Assembly (NCBI RefSeq): GCF_038502225.1
Contig: NC_091301.1
Span: 18,237,196 to 18,301,195 of the forward strand
Length of the DNA stretch: 64,000 nt
Source of the DNA: Cherax quadricarinatus
Taxonomy: Eukaryota; Arthropoda; Malacostraca; Decapoda; Parastacidae
Reading direction: 5' to 3'
Position 1 is the stretch's first letter. Each line of letters starts with the position of its first letter. Below the pieces are notes generated by a model that saw only the letters and a program-made list of their open reading frames with translations, had not been told where the DNA came from and made no database searches. Of the stretch, positions 1-14,565 are shown piece by piece. The translations under genes were made by a program, and so were the position numbers.

Positions 1-692
<692 letters not shown>

Positions 693-1055
693 ACTTTTGC
701 TTAAAAATTCAAATAACTTAAAAGTGCCATTGCCGTAGAGCTGTGTCTTTGTGCGTGTTTAGGGCTGAAGTGCTTGCGGTGTGCGTTTTGTGTCGCCTTT
801 GCAGCAACGTATCCCTGAACCATATCCAGTCATTGCAAGTTGATATGCTTCCAGTAAGTTGCAGTCAGCACCCGCAGAGTCCCTGTTGTGTTTTACGTCG
901 TCTTCGTTATTGTTTATCCAGGCTTAGCAGTTGGGTCTGGTCCTGACTCTTCTCTCTTCGACTCAAGACATTCCTCTCACCGTCTATTCTTCGCACTGTC
1001 CCCACTTGCCCCTCGCCCCTCGTGGGTCCTTACCTGTGAGTCCTATCGTATCGTA
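693..1055. other. Interval without recognisable gene
   Basis: Mixed-composition DNA, GC-richer than its neighbours between about 740 and 1040. Short open frames here show no protein motif. It ends in a short CGTAT repeat that grades into (TA)n. Confidence 0.5.
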
Positions 1056-2190
<1,135 letters not shown>

Positions 2191-2192
2191 GC

Positions 2193-2694
<502 letters not shown>

Positions 2695-2951
2695 TCAGCA
2701 GTTACGTAAATTAATTAGTATAACGACGTAAAAGTTTTCCTAACCTAATTGCATACTTTTTATTCTGAACTCTGGGTGTGTAATTATAAGCTCAGCATAT
2801 TAGTACCATATCCAAGGTAAGTGGGAAATGCTTGAGTATCAAGTTATTAATGTATAATTAATAATTGAGGGAAAGGGTAGAAATATATACCTCTAGCTAA
2901 CATTACAGGAACAGTGTTCATGATCCCTAAATAATAAATGAGTGACAGGGT

Positions 2952-2952
<1 letters not shown>

Positions 2953-3048
<96 letters not shown>

Positions 3049-3071
3049 GACAGAGAGACAGAGACAGACAC
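2953..3071. repeat. (GA)n and (GACA)n microsatellite
   Basis: A GA run that turns into GACA and GAGACA repeats. It is strongly purine-biased on the plus strand. Confidence 0.9.
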
Positions 3072-4101
3072 TACGAAATAAATGTTACCCTGTCGTCCGT
3101 GCTGTACGAGTGGGTAAACAGCCCTCTGCTTTAACTTCCTGATGTACTCTGATTAAAACCTTCAAGAGATATCATCTTTACACATCATACCGTTTCAAGT
3201 TCCCTCACTCTGTGTACCGATACTTTCAAATAGACTGAAGATTCTCAATAAAGTTTTCCGAGTTTTTCCTCCAATATTTCTGCACAAGAGTTGTGGTAGG
3301 ACTACCTCTAGTGAAATACTCCTTCAGCCAGGGAAGCTAGGTGACAACATTCATTCACGAATATCAGTCCTAGATTCTAGATGGCATTGCTGGATTTATA
3401 CTGTCCTGACAGTGGGATGTCTCTGGTCAGTGGATTCGAATCTCATTTGAGACCAATGGACTCAATTCTGATTACCTCCTGCTTCCCAGGCAAAGCATAG
3501 CCTTCGCTAGCTTAGCTTTTAGCATCATATGTAACAATATTATGGTGATAGGTGTTGAATACTGTATTGTATAATAATAATTTGCATGAATAACAACATT
3601 CATTCATGCTATATCATTATTGAATTGTGTTAATTTGAATTAGACTTGTCGTTCCTAAAAACCCATGAAGTCATCAAATTTGTTTTTAAATATTTTACCA
3701 CCTTTCCTCAGTCTGCTTTGATTATGTAATACTTAAGTAAAAAAAGACGGATATATGAGCCTTAATTACAATTAGCTCAAATACTGCTGATTAAAATGTT
3801 AGTAAGAAAAATTCATTCGTATTTATGCCAATATTTCCTCGTTACCTATGTTGTAGCCATTATTAGTGTTGATTGGCCAATACAATTTTTTTCCCCAGGA
3901 ACAAAGTAAAGCTTTATTTCAATATGTTTTTGATGTTGCTTTTTACGAAAACAGGAATATAAATCGTAAAAATCTACATGTCAATCAACGAGACAAGAAT
4001 GTATATATATTTTCAGAACTATCTTGCTGCAGTGTATGATGGGTCAGTTAAATGTGGAATTAACGGTCAAGATAGCTACATCAGGATGATGCGAACTGGG
4101 T
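3072..4101. other. AT-rich interval, no gene seen
   Basis: No coding motif or recognisable element. Near 3440-3455 there is a weak B-box-like string (GGATTCGAATCTC), but no matching A box at tRNA spacing that I trust. Confidence 0.4.
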
Positions 4102-4850
<749 letters not shown>

Positions 4851-4852
<2 letters not shown>

Positions 4853-5240
4853 CTGAGCGTATATATGCTGTGAGCTTGCTTTAGAATTGGTATTAAGGAT
4901 CAAAATATTTTTGACTGTTGATGAACATGTGACATGCAGTCTTATTGACATTCGTGAAGTCGATAGGATTTAAACCCAATTAACCGACCATTTAAAAATC
5001 ACTAAGGACATCTCCGTCACGTTAATATATAAATAACTGCATCAACTGGACGTGAAGAATTCTTACATAATTATGAGAAAGGAGATATGGTATTTCCCTC
5101 TATCTACGGTAGTAACTGAGATCATTTTTTTAGGATCTTTAAGCCATTCACGAATAAAATTAGAAAAAAAAATGTATAGGAGACAGACTGAAAATATAAA
5201 AATATAAATAGAACTTGTGACTGGTTACATTTTTCTTGTC
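4851..5240. other. AT-rich interval, no gene seen
   Basis: No coding, RNA or repeat signal recognised. It is the 5' flank of the CR1 LINE. Confidence 0.5.
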
Positions 5241-5251
5241 TGATTTTGTGG

Positions 5252-5312
5252 TCAGTGGTCAGTCGTCAGTGGTCAGTGGTCAGTCGTCACAGTGGTCAGT
5301 GGTCAGTCGTCA
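5252..5312 (+). repeat. Heptamer tandem repeat in LINE 5' UTR
   Basis: GTCAGTG and GTCAGTC heptamers alternate about eight times just upstream of ORF1, broken once by CACAGTG. The position at the 5' end of an intact LINE makes a promoter or length-variable 5' UTR role plausible, but this is inference. Confidence 0.7.
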
Positions 5313-5366
5313 CGTGAGGTCACAGACCCTGAGCTGCTTGGGGATTAGCGTGGACGGTTACAAAGC

Positions 5367-6293
5367 ATGGCTTGCTTCTACAGTGTTTTAAAAGCTGAGG
5401 TTGGAGAGTTGAAGGAGGAGGTCTTGCTTCTCCAGGAGGAGATTAGGAGGCTGAAGGTCCACCTCAATGGGCCTGGGAGAGAGTGTGAGGTGGTTGGAGA
5501 TGTGGGGAATGAGGCTTCTAGCAGTGAGGTGCAGTCTGTCTCTCACTGTGAGGAGGCTGTAGGTGGGGTGGTAGCAACGGCTACCAGCAGTGAGGTGCAG
5601 CCCAGCACCTGCTACAAGTGGCGAGTTGTTCACAGTAATGGGAGGCGCATCAGAGTAAGGAAAGTTAAGAGTGCAGATCTGAAGGTAGGAAATCGCTTCT
5701 CTGTTCTCCAGGATGAATGTACTTCAGTGGCCAGTGAAGGTAAGGGTACTACTGCCCCTGCTAATGAAGGTAAGCGCATTCTTGTGGTTGGTGACTCTCA
5801 GGTAAGATATGTTGATCGTGCTTTTTGTAATAGGAATAAGAAGATGAGAGATAGAGTGTGCTTCCCTGGAGCTGGTGTTGGGGACATTGTCAACAGACTG
5901 GATAATATCATGTCAGGTAATGGGAACAAGCCCATTATCTGTCTCAGTGCTGGTGGAAATGATATTGGGAAGGGTAGGAGAGAAGAGCTGCTAGATAAGT
6001 ACAGGTCAGCTATAGATTTCATTAAGTCTAAGGGAGGGATCCCAATCATATGTAGCATCTTGCCTAGAAGGGGAGTAGGAAATGAATGGTTGTCTAGGGC
6101 AATTGGTGTAAATTGCTGGCTAGACAGATACTGCAAGGAACTTGCAATCCCATTCATTGACAACTGGAACAACTTTTATGGCAAACATGATATGTATGCA
6201 AGGGATGGGGTTCATCTCTCTGGGGCAGGGGTGGTAGCACTTGCAGACTCGATTGAGAAGGCCATTGGTGAAATGCCTATGATTTTAAACTGA
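5367..6293 (+). CDS. LINE ORF1: coiled coil plus SGNH/GDSL esterase-like protein
   Basis: 308 residues. Residues 8-34 form a short Leu/Glu-rich coiled coil, probably for oligomerisation. A Ser/Glu-rich linker and a basic segment (about 85-110, RRIRVRKVKS) follow, likely for nucleic acid contact. From 137 the protein is an SGNH hydrolase: block I GDS with nucleophile Ser144, block II Gly at FPGAG (166-170), block III GGND with Asn198, and block V DGVH with Asp280 and His283. All four catalytic positions are present. Esterase-type ORF1 proteins are known in the CR1 and related clades, where they are thought to assist retrotransposition, perhaps by lipid or membrane interaction. The first ATG of the open frame was chosen; its stop overlaps the ORF2 start. 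Confidence 0.85.
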   Translation: MACFYSVLKAEVGELKEEVLLLQEEIRRLKVHLNGPGRECEVVGDVGNEASSSEVQSVSHCEEAVGGVVATATSSEVQPSTCYKWRVVHSNGRRIRVRKVKSADLKVGNRFSVLQDECTSVASEGKGTTAPANEGKRILVVGDSQVRYVDRAFCNRNKKMRDRVCFPGAGVGDIVNRLDNIMSGNGNKPIICLSAGGNDIGKGRREELLDKYRSAIDFIKSKGGIPIICSILPRRGVGNEWLSRAIGVNCWLDRYCKELAIPFIDNWNNFYGKHDMYARDGVHLSGAGVVALADSIEKAIGEMPMILN

Positions 6294-9238
6294 TGGAAGA
6301 TAGAGGTATGGGTGTGTGTGGGAAACAAGCAGGTTGCAACACTAGGGTTGGAAACAGTAAATGTATAAAAGGCATTCAGCATGAAGTTATAAATAAAGAC
6401 AATAGAACAGGTCAGCAAACAAAGGGGGACAGCAGAGGGCAGCAAGGGACTAGCTCCCTTAAGGTTTACTATACTAATAGCAGGAGTGTTAGAAATAAGA
6501 TAGATGAGCTAAGATTAATTGCAAGTGCAGGAAACATAGATATTATTGCTATAACAGAGACCTGGCTCAATCTGAAAGATAGAGAGATGCCCTCTGAATG
6601 TCACATACAAGGCTATAAATTATTCCACACTGACAGGGTCAACAGGAAAGGTGGTGGAGTAGCGATGTATGTCAGAGACAATTTAAATTGTTGTGTTAGA
6701 CAAGATATTAAATTAGAAGCGTCAGCCACTGAATCTGTTTGGTTACAGCTTCTCGAGGGCCGAGAAAAACTAATTTTGGGTGTGATTTACAGGGCCCCAA
6801 ATCTTGATAGGGAGTGCAGTAAACTTCTATGGGACGAAATTCGTAAGGCATCTACATACGAAAATGTTGTGCTAATGGGAGATTTCAACTATAGACAGAT
6901 TGACTGGAGCAATTTGACAGGAAATTTAGAGTCGGGTGACTTTCTTGATACGATCCAGGATTGTTTTTTAAAACAGTTTGTGACAGAGCCAACTAGGGGA
7001 AATAACCTCCTTGACTTGGTTCTTGCCAGTAGGGAAACACTAATTAATAATCTTGAGGTTAATGATGAGCTTGGGGAGAGTGATCACAAATCACTCAGTT
7101 TTAACATATCATGGAATTCCCCTAATAATGGCAATCAAGTCTCCGTCCCTGACTTTCGCTTGGCTGATTTCATAGGACTGAAAAATTACTTAGGTGGGCT
7201 GAACTGGAATGACCTGACTAGGGGTCAGGTAGGTGGTGATGGTTGCCGATATGATGCTTTCCAGGGCATAGTTCTAGCTGCTCAGTCAAATTATGTTCCA
7301 AATAGGGAAATCAGATCAAACAAAAATGATCCTAAATGGATGAACAATAGATTAAAATATCTGATTGGTCAAAAGAGAGGCATATATAGGCAAATCAAAA
7401 GAGGAGAGGGGCAATTAAGAAATCGATATATTCAGTTAAAGAGAGAAATAAAAAAGGGAATTAGAAAAGCAAATAGAGATTATGAGGTTAAAGTTGCAAG
7501 AGAATCGAAGACTAACCCAAAAGGATTCTTTCAGGTATACAGAAGTAAGATCAGGGACAAGATAGGCCCACTCAAAAGTTCCTCGGGTCAGCTCACTGAC
7601 AGTGATAAGGAAATGTGTAGAATTTTTAACACATACTTCCTCTCAGTTTTTACACAGGAGGATACCAGCGATATTCCAGTAATGATAAATTATGTAGAAC
7701 AGGACGATAATAAACTGTGCACTATTAGGGTCACAAGTGACATGGTCCTTAGGCAAATAGATAAATTAAAACCTAACAAATCCCCAGGCCCTGATGAACT
7801 GTATGCAAGGGTTCTAAAGGAATGTAAAGAGGAGCTTAGCACACCTTTGGCTAATCTTTTCAACATATCACTACAAACTGGCATGGTGCCAGATAAGTGG
7901 AAAATGGCAAATGTGATACCTATTTTCAAAACAGGTGACAGGTCCTTAGCTTCGAACTATAGACCAATAAGCCTAACCTCCATAGTGGGAAAATTTATGG
8001 AATCAATAATTGCCGAGGCAGTTCGTAGCCACCTTGAAAAGCATAAATTAATCAACGAATCTCAGCATGGTTTTACAAAGGGGCGTTCCTGCCTTACGAA
8101 TTTATTAACTTTTTTCACTAAGGTATTTGAGGAGGTAGATCATGGTAATGAATATGATATTGTGTATATGGACTTCAGTAAGGCTTTTGACAGGGTCCCA
8201 CATCAGAGACTATTGAGGAAAATTAAAGCACATGGAATAGGAGGAGAAATTTTTTCCTGGATAGAGGCATGGTTGACAAATAGGCAGCAGAGAGTTTGCA
8301 TAAATGGGGAGAAATCAGAGTGGGGAAGCGTCACGAGCGGTGTTCCACAGGGGTCAGTGTTGGGCCCCCTGCTGTTCACAATCTACATAAACGACATAGA
8401 TGAGGGCATAAAGAGCGACATCGGCAAGTTTGCCGATGACACCAAAATAGGCCGTCGAATTCATTCTGACGAGGACATTCGAGCACTCCAGGAAGATTTG
8501 AATAGACTGATGCAGTGGTCGGAGAAGTGGCAGATGCAGTTTAATATAGACAAATGCAAAGTTCTAAATGTTGGACAGGACAATAACCATGCCACATATA
8601 AACTAAATAATGTAGATCTTAATATTACGGATTGCGAAAAAGATTTAGGAGTTCTGGTTAGCAGTAATCTGAAACCAAGACAACAGTGCATAAGTGTTCG
8701 CAATAAAGCTAATAGAATCCTTGGCTTCATATCAAGAAGCATAAATAATAGGAGTCCTCAGGTTGTTCTTCAACTCTATACATCCTTGGTTAGGCCTCAT
8801 TTAGATTATGCTGCACAGTTTTGGTCACCGTATTACAGAATGGATATAAATTCTCTGGAAAATGTACAAAGGAGGATGACAAAGATGATCCCATGTATCA
8901 GAAACCTTCCCTATGAGGATAGACTAAGGGCCCTGAAACTGCACTCTCTAGAAAGACGTAGAATTAGGGGGGATATGATTGAGGTTTATAAGTGGAAGAC
9001 AGGAATAAATAAAGGGGATGTAAATAGTGTGCTGAAAATATCTAGCCTAGACAGGACTCGCAGCAATGGTTTTAAGTTGGAAAAATTCAGATTCAGGAGG
9101 GATATAGGAAAGTACTGGTTTGGTAATAGAGTTGTGGATGAGTGGAACAAACTCCCAAGTACCGTTATAGAGGCCAGAACGTTGTGTAGCTTTATAAATA
9201 GGTTGGATAAATACATGAGTAGATGTGGGTGGGTGTGA
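6293..9238 (+). CDS. LINE ORF2: APE endonuclease plus reverse transcriptase
   Basis: 981 residues and fully open. The N-terminal endonuclease-exonuclease-phosphatase domain spans about 57-270, with TNSRS (61-65), catalytic Glu89 in ITETW, GVIYRAP, Asp197 and Asn199 in GDFN, and the SDH triad 263-265. The RT follows from about 470: the PIFK-to-YRPISL block, catalytic Asp627 in MDFSKAFD, the VPQGSVLGPLLF block, and FADD at 713-716, all intact. The C-terminal segment ends in a thumb/connector with the NRVVDEWNKLP motif. It nicks target DNA and copies LINE RNA by target-primed reverse transcription. Translation probably starts by reinitiation, because the ATG overlaps the ORF1 stop as TGATG. The length is normal for CR1. 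Confidence 0.9.
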   Translation: MEDRGMGVCGKQAGCNTRVGNSKCIKGIQHEVINKDNRTGQQTKGDSRGQQGTSSLKVYYTNSRSVRNKIDELRLIASAGNIDIIAITETWLNLKDREMPSECHIQGYKLFHTDRVNRKGGGVAMYVRDNLNCCVRQDIKLEASATESVWLQLLEGREKLILGVIYRAPNLDRECSKLLWDEIRKASTYENVVLMGDFNYRQIDWSNLTGNLESGDFLDTIQDCFLKQFVTEPTRGNNLLDLVLASRETLINNLEVNDELGESDHKSLSFNISWNSPNNGNQVSVPDFRLADFIGLKNYLGGLNWNDLTRGQVGGDGCRYDAFQGIVLAAQSNYVPNREIRSNKNDPKWMNNRLKYLIGQKRGIYRQIKRGEGQLRNRYIQLKREIKKGIRKANRDYEVKVARESKTNPKGFFQVYRSKIRDKIGPLKSSSGQLTDSDKEMCRIFNTYFLSVFTQEDTSDIPVMINYVEQDDNKLCTIRVTSDMVLRQIDKLKPNKSPGPDELYARVLKECKEELSTPLANLFNISLQTGMVPDKWKMANVIPIFKTGDRSLASNYRPISLTSIVGKFMESIIAEAVRSHLEKHKLINESQHGFTKGRSCLTNLLTFFTKVFEEVDHGNEYDIVYMDFSKAFDRVPHQRLLRKIKAHGIGGEIFSWIEAWLTNRQQRVCINGEKSEWGSVTSGVPQGSVLGPLLFTIYINDIDEGIKSDIGKFADDTKIGRRIHSDEDIRALQEDLNRLMQWSEKWQMQFNIDKCKVLNVGQDNNHATYKLNNVDLNITDCEKDLGVLVSSNLKPRQQCISVRNKANRILGFISRSINNRSPQVVLQLYTSLVRPHLDYAAQFWSPYYRMDINSLENVQRRMTKMIPCIRNLPYEDRLRALKLHSLERRRIRGDMIEVYKWKTGINKGDVNSVLKISSLDRTRSNGFKLEKFRFRRDIGKYWFGNRVVDEWNKLPSTVIEARTLCSFINRLDKYMSRCGWV

Positions 9239-9334
9239 GTTGGACCTGATAGCTTGTGCTAACAGGTCGGTTGCCGTGTTCCTCCCTTAAGTCAATGTGA
9301 CCTGACCTGACTAGGTTGGGTGCATTGGCTTAAG

Positions 9335-9418
9335 CCGGTAGGGACTTGGACCTGCCTCGCATGGGCCAGTAGGCCTTCTGCAGTGTTCCTTCGTTCTTAT
9401 GTTCTTATGTTCTTATGA
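9335..9418 (+). other. LINE 3' tail shared with a SINE
   Basis: The last about 80 bp include GACCTGC, GCATGGG and GCAGTGTTCCTTC, and end in three TTCTTATG octamers. The same order of blocks occurs in inverted orientation at 40080-40155 next to a tRNA-like head. The LINE RT normally recognises this 3' end. Confidence 0.75.
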
Positions 9419-9552
9419 AACATATTTCTGTCTTTCTTGTAATTTTGCTGTGCTTTTATATTTAATATTTATTATTCCTTTTATTTAAAATGAAAGAAGC
9501 TATATGTTAAAAATTAATATAATCAGAAGTTAAAATGAATGTGTTATATACC

Positions 9553-9605
9553 AACGGTGAGCAAACTGTGGTTCACAAGCTGCATGCAGCTCCGGAAGCT
9601 ACTCG
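9553..9605. other. Possible hAT-like element end
   Basis: The string around AACTGTGGTTCACAAGC followed by a GCATGCAGCTC palindrome resembles the terminal region of hAT-type elements I have seen in animal genomes. No partner terminus or transposase is visible, so this is a weak call. The rest of 9421-9691 holds nothing else I recognise. Confidence 0.2.
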
Positions 9606-9688
9606 GTGCTGCTTCCGAGACAATATTGAGTTTCATTGCCATTTTTCCTAAATTCTTATATTAATAATCTGTAGTAGCATAGTAAGTA

Positions 9689-9691
<3 letters not shown>

Positions 9692-9750
<59 letters not shown>
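9692..9750. repeat. (TA)n microsatellite
   Basis: A short pure TA run next to the tRNA-like segment. Confidence 0.95.
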
Positions 9751-9753
<3 letters not shown>

Positions 9754-9757
9754 ACTA

Positions 9758-9845
9758 ATCTGTGGCCGAAGGAGACTCGAACCTACGAACCTTGGAAAAA
9801 GGTACGCAGTGCTCTACCGCCGTACCACTCTGGACCAATACTTCG
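9758..9845 (-). mobile_element. tRNA-like SINE head or tRNA pseudogene
   Basis: On the minus strand this reads as a tRNA-like unit: an A-box-like segment TGGTACGGCGGTAGAGC and, about 35 bp later, a B box GGTTCGAGTCT followed by CCTTCGG. It ends near (TA)n. The acceptor arm does not pair well and the interior is expanded, so a SINE head or pseudogene is more likely than a working tRNA. Confidence 0.5.
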
Positions 9846-10006
9846 GCGCCCAACCAACGCTAGACGTTTTGATCAAAGGCAGCCAGTATTCAGGCAGGTG
9901 GTGTTAGCTATTTCTTCTCATCCCCTGCATGCATCGACCGACGAGAGATTTTTTGTTGATATAAAGGTGGCACATAAGGTACATGTTGTTACGTGTGTAT
10001 CACCGA

Positions 10007-10675
10007 TTATAAGGCGAAAATCTCGTCCAGCTCCTCAGAGCTGGGGCGTGTGCCCAAAATACAGCAGGCATTACCCCTTTGAACAGCCGCACTGATCCGC
10101 TGGAACATAAAACTAGCTGCCCTGGGATTCCTAGTTACCCTGATGAGTCTTTTTCCCAGCTCCTTAAGGAATTTAGATGCATTCTTTCCCCATGAGCCAA
10201 GGGTCTCTGAGCCTATGGGAACAAACATATAATGATGGGCAAGTTCTCCATATTTTCTAGACTTCTGGGACTCCCTGAAGCTGGCAGCTGCCCCTCCTTC
10301 CTCCCTGGTGTATTGGAGATAGGTATCAGCCAAGGTAGATGCACATGTATAGTCCCACACCATCTGCTTCCCGTCTGTCCAAGCTTGAAGGGTGATACCA
10401 TCTGGACGCTTCTGGCTGCCATCAGATCTGCATAGCTGGGGTGGCTCCCTTACTGCTGGGCATCCGGCTGTTGTGAGGCACCTCTTGATAATGTTATTAA
10501 CCTCCTCATGTCTTGTAATCTTTCCCTCGGATTTACGGCACACAAGACCATGGTACCCGATTCGGTCTGCTGCTTTACTGCCACAAATACACCTGTGTTC
10601 GGCGAGAATAGGGGCGGCAAGTCGAAGGGCAACACCGATGCGGATGGTCTGTGGGTCGAGGCATGTGCCAAGGCT
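10007..10675 (-). pseudogene. Orphan zinc finger plus restriction-like endonuclease-like domain, copy 1
   Basis: The minus-strand frame is open from about 10675 to the stop at 10007, upstream of the first ATG at 10543, so it is a 5'-cut fragment. It has a zinc finger C-x-C-x10-H-x3-C (RCICG ... HGLVC), then RHEEVNN, then RPDG, 14 residues later WDYT, then KSRKY, and a conserved SETLGSWGK block. The RPD...DxT...KxxKY order resembles the C-terminal PD-(D/E)XK endonuclease of R2/NeSL-type LINEs, where a zinc knuckle also precedes it. I recall similar domains in many crustacean and other invertebrate repeat-derived proteins. No RT is found upstream. A second, broken copy lies at 36822-37455. The function assignment is inference. 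Confidence 0.55.
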
Positions 10676-10689
10676 GGAGTTGGGCTAAT

Positions 10690-12244
10690 TCACATTATCT
10701 TTCAATAATCATTATGTGTCCAAACTGCTGTGTAAACTTGCTGAACATGATCAAAACATGTTTCAGACAAGTAAGGATGATGCAACTAGACTGCGCCATT
10801 ACTCCTCATGCAGTACACAAAAGTTACACGCTTGCAGCTGTAGCGGAACATAACTAGTGCAGTGCAGTGTAGCTAAGTACTTTTCTAATTAATAAATACT
10901 TAATATTGATTTTAGTTAAACTTAAATATAATTTGAAAATAATTTATGTCTGCAATGTTATATATATGGTTACCCATATCGAAGAACTTGCCACCCCTAT
11001 TATATACAATTTTTTAGGAAAACTGAAATCGTCCTGAGTGAGTTTACTGTTGGTTACCCAAACTATTTACCTTAAGGTTTGTGTTTACACGAGTCACTTG
11101 ATTGTTCACTGTCAGGACAGGCGTCTTAAGACAAGCTCATTGCCTCTAACTTAACTCGTAAGCTCACTTTCAAACACCACTGTGTGCTTAATGTAAATAC
11201 TTAATGGTAGTCTTTGTGTGTTCTGGCTATTATTATCGTCGTTAAATTCTTGTGCTTATTCATCAAAAGCTTTCTGTACTGATGCCATTAGAGAAACCAG
11301 CAACATTATTTTTTACATTTCGCCTCCATGATTTGTTATTTCGTTTCTGAATACCTGCCATTAATATACATGCATTCATTGCTGCATAAATATCTACTTT
11401 TCTTTTATAAAAGCATTCATAATAATATGGTCTTGAACAGCAAATGGAAAACATGTGACGAACCATGTGACACGCGAAATAATAACTTACGTGTCAGCGG
11501 GTTCATGTCGTTCCCTCAAAATACTTCATTGAACGTCTATCAGGTTGCTCGTTATTTAGTAACAATATATTAATTAATATATTCCAGGGCAGAAAATTAT
11601 TAGCGATCTTGCCGTTGTAGTCTACGGCTCTAGAATGTTTTGCTGTCAGTCACTGTCACTCAAAATCCGACACAATAACAGCATCCGGGGATATGAATAA
11701 TGGAATAGCGTTCACAAGCTGACCTATTTAATTTTCCAGACATCAGCCAATAAAATATTGCTGTCTGACTCAATCTAGTGTCATTAAAACAGTTCGACGG
11801 AAGTTATTTTGGAACGTAGATGATTATAACGAAATTTCAGTCTTTTAAAGGATATGTAGACGGACTTTGTAGGAAATAAACCAGCAAAAATAATTTTAAC
11901 GTTCTGCAGTTGTGATGACAAATCCTGGTTCAGTAAAATTAGTGAATAAAAAAAAGTTCGTCGCAGCAAAAATGCTTTTGAGAAGTATATCTGATCAATC
12001 TAATTGCTCACAAACAATACATCCACAGAAGACCTCCATATATCATTTCCCAGGCCACTGTATTTCCATACTAAAACATTATACTGATTAAACACCAGAT
12101 TACTTAGAGTCACCACACAGTATGCAACGTCTTTAGTCATCCCCACCAAAATCTCCTACCTCGACACATCACTTTCCTTCACTATGAACATGACACTCTT
12201 GATGTGTATACTCTGGAAGCAACAATGCAAGAATATTTGGAGAG
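10690..12244. other. AT-rich interval, no gene seen
   Basis: No coding motif, tRNA or repeat family recognised. Short open frames have no conserved features. Confidence 0.5.
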
Positions 12245-12402
12245 GGTGTCCCCTCAAGGAAGGTTCCTTGATGTTGGTGAGGGGCTCTTGATTTAGGGAA
12301 TTGGATCTGTGCTCCAGTTCCCCGAATTAAGCCTGAATGCCTTCCACACCCCCCCCAGGAGCTGTATAATCCTTCGGGTTTAGCGCTTCCCCCTTGTTAA
12401 AA
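12245..12402 (+). repeat. Dispersed repeat with CGGGTTTAGCGCTTCCCCCTT-type tail
   Basis: A GC-rich segment with CTCAAGGAAGGTTCCTTGATG (an imperfect palindrome) near its start, a C8 run and a GGGTTTAGCGCTTCCCCCTT end followed by A-rich DNA. I recall this unit as a common dispersed decapod repeat, probably SINE-like, but only one copy is present here, so this window alone does not prove it. Confidence 0.4.
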
Positions 12403-13734
<1,332 letters not shown>

Positions 13735-13880
13735 TAGATTTTTACCAGTTACTAATAGATTTATACCAGTTACTAATAGATTTATACCAGTTACTAATAG
13801 ATTTATACCAGTTACTAATAGATTTATACCAGTTACTAATAGATTTATACCAGTTACTAATAGATTTATACCAGTTAATG
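13735..13880. repeat. 21-bp minisatellite, about 7 units
   Basis: The unit TACCAGTTACTAATAGATTT plus A repeats seven times with almost no variation; only the first and last units differ. Such uniformity suggests recent expansion. Confidence 0.9.
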
Positions 13881-14565
13881 TATGCATCCGCTAGTGACAC
13901 TTTAGTTCCGCGACTGTCTTTCCTAGTTACGTTTTTTAGTGATTCTTGTTTTTCCTAGTTCTCTAAGACATCTTAAATGTTTAAGGTTATCTTTAAATCC
14001 GAGTGCATCTATCGTCCTGTGACCTCATTTTTTTAAACTCCTGTTGACATTATGGTCATGGGAAAGCTCTAAACCCATAATAGTTATACAGTGCCTGTGA
14101 AATACGAAGGAGAAGGCAGAACCTAGTTCTTCTTTAAAAAACTCTTCACCAGCTTGAAGGAAGGCGCACTTTTCCCACACCTTCCGTCGAAAGGTTAAAA
14201 TCTATTAGTATTTTGTTTTGCCTATGGCTTGTGGTGCCTCTTGCATCACTGAATGAGTATTTTGTCTTTATCTTCGAGTATCTATGGATCTCCTCGCGAA
14301 TTTGGTTACCTCACTTACATTATTCTTTTATTTACAAGCCAATAGGAGAGTGACCATTTGCGTCTTCTATATCTTTTTCTTCTCGATTTCGTAATCAATC
14401 AACGTATATTATATTTTATTACTCGTGTATTTCTCTTGTAACTGACTTTTTGACTTCGTTTTTACCTAAAGAGTAAGCCGAGAACGGTCCAATATTTCTC
14501 CTCGAATGTTCCACCTCGTTGGGTCCCGTGGCATAAAGTTAAGCTGCAGGAGATTTGCCTGCAGA
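13881..14565. other. Interval without recognisable gene
   Basis: No coding motif or repeat family recognised. Confidence 0.5.

Larger units (their letters stand above)
5241..9418 (+). mobile_element. CR1-type LINE, apparently full length
   Basis: A 5' region with GTCAGTG-type heptamer repeats, ORF1 (5367-6293), ORF2 (6293-9238), a short 3' UTR and three copies of the octamer TTCTTATG at the very end form a coherent, uninterrupted element. An octamer 3' tail, an ORF1 with an esterase domain and an APE-type endonuclease plus RT in ORF2 are established CR1-clade features. Neither ORF has an internal stop or frameshift, so this copy may be young or active. The 5' boundary is a guess from the repeat; no target duplication is evident, which is common for CR1. 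The 3' tail sequence is shared with a SINE at 40080-40155. Confidence 0.85.

Noticed and set aside
13735..13880. Regularly spaced short repeats considered as a CRISPR-like array
   Set aside because: Units are contiguous without unique spacers, and the genome is eukaryotic.
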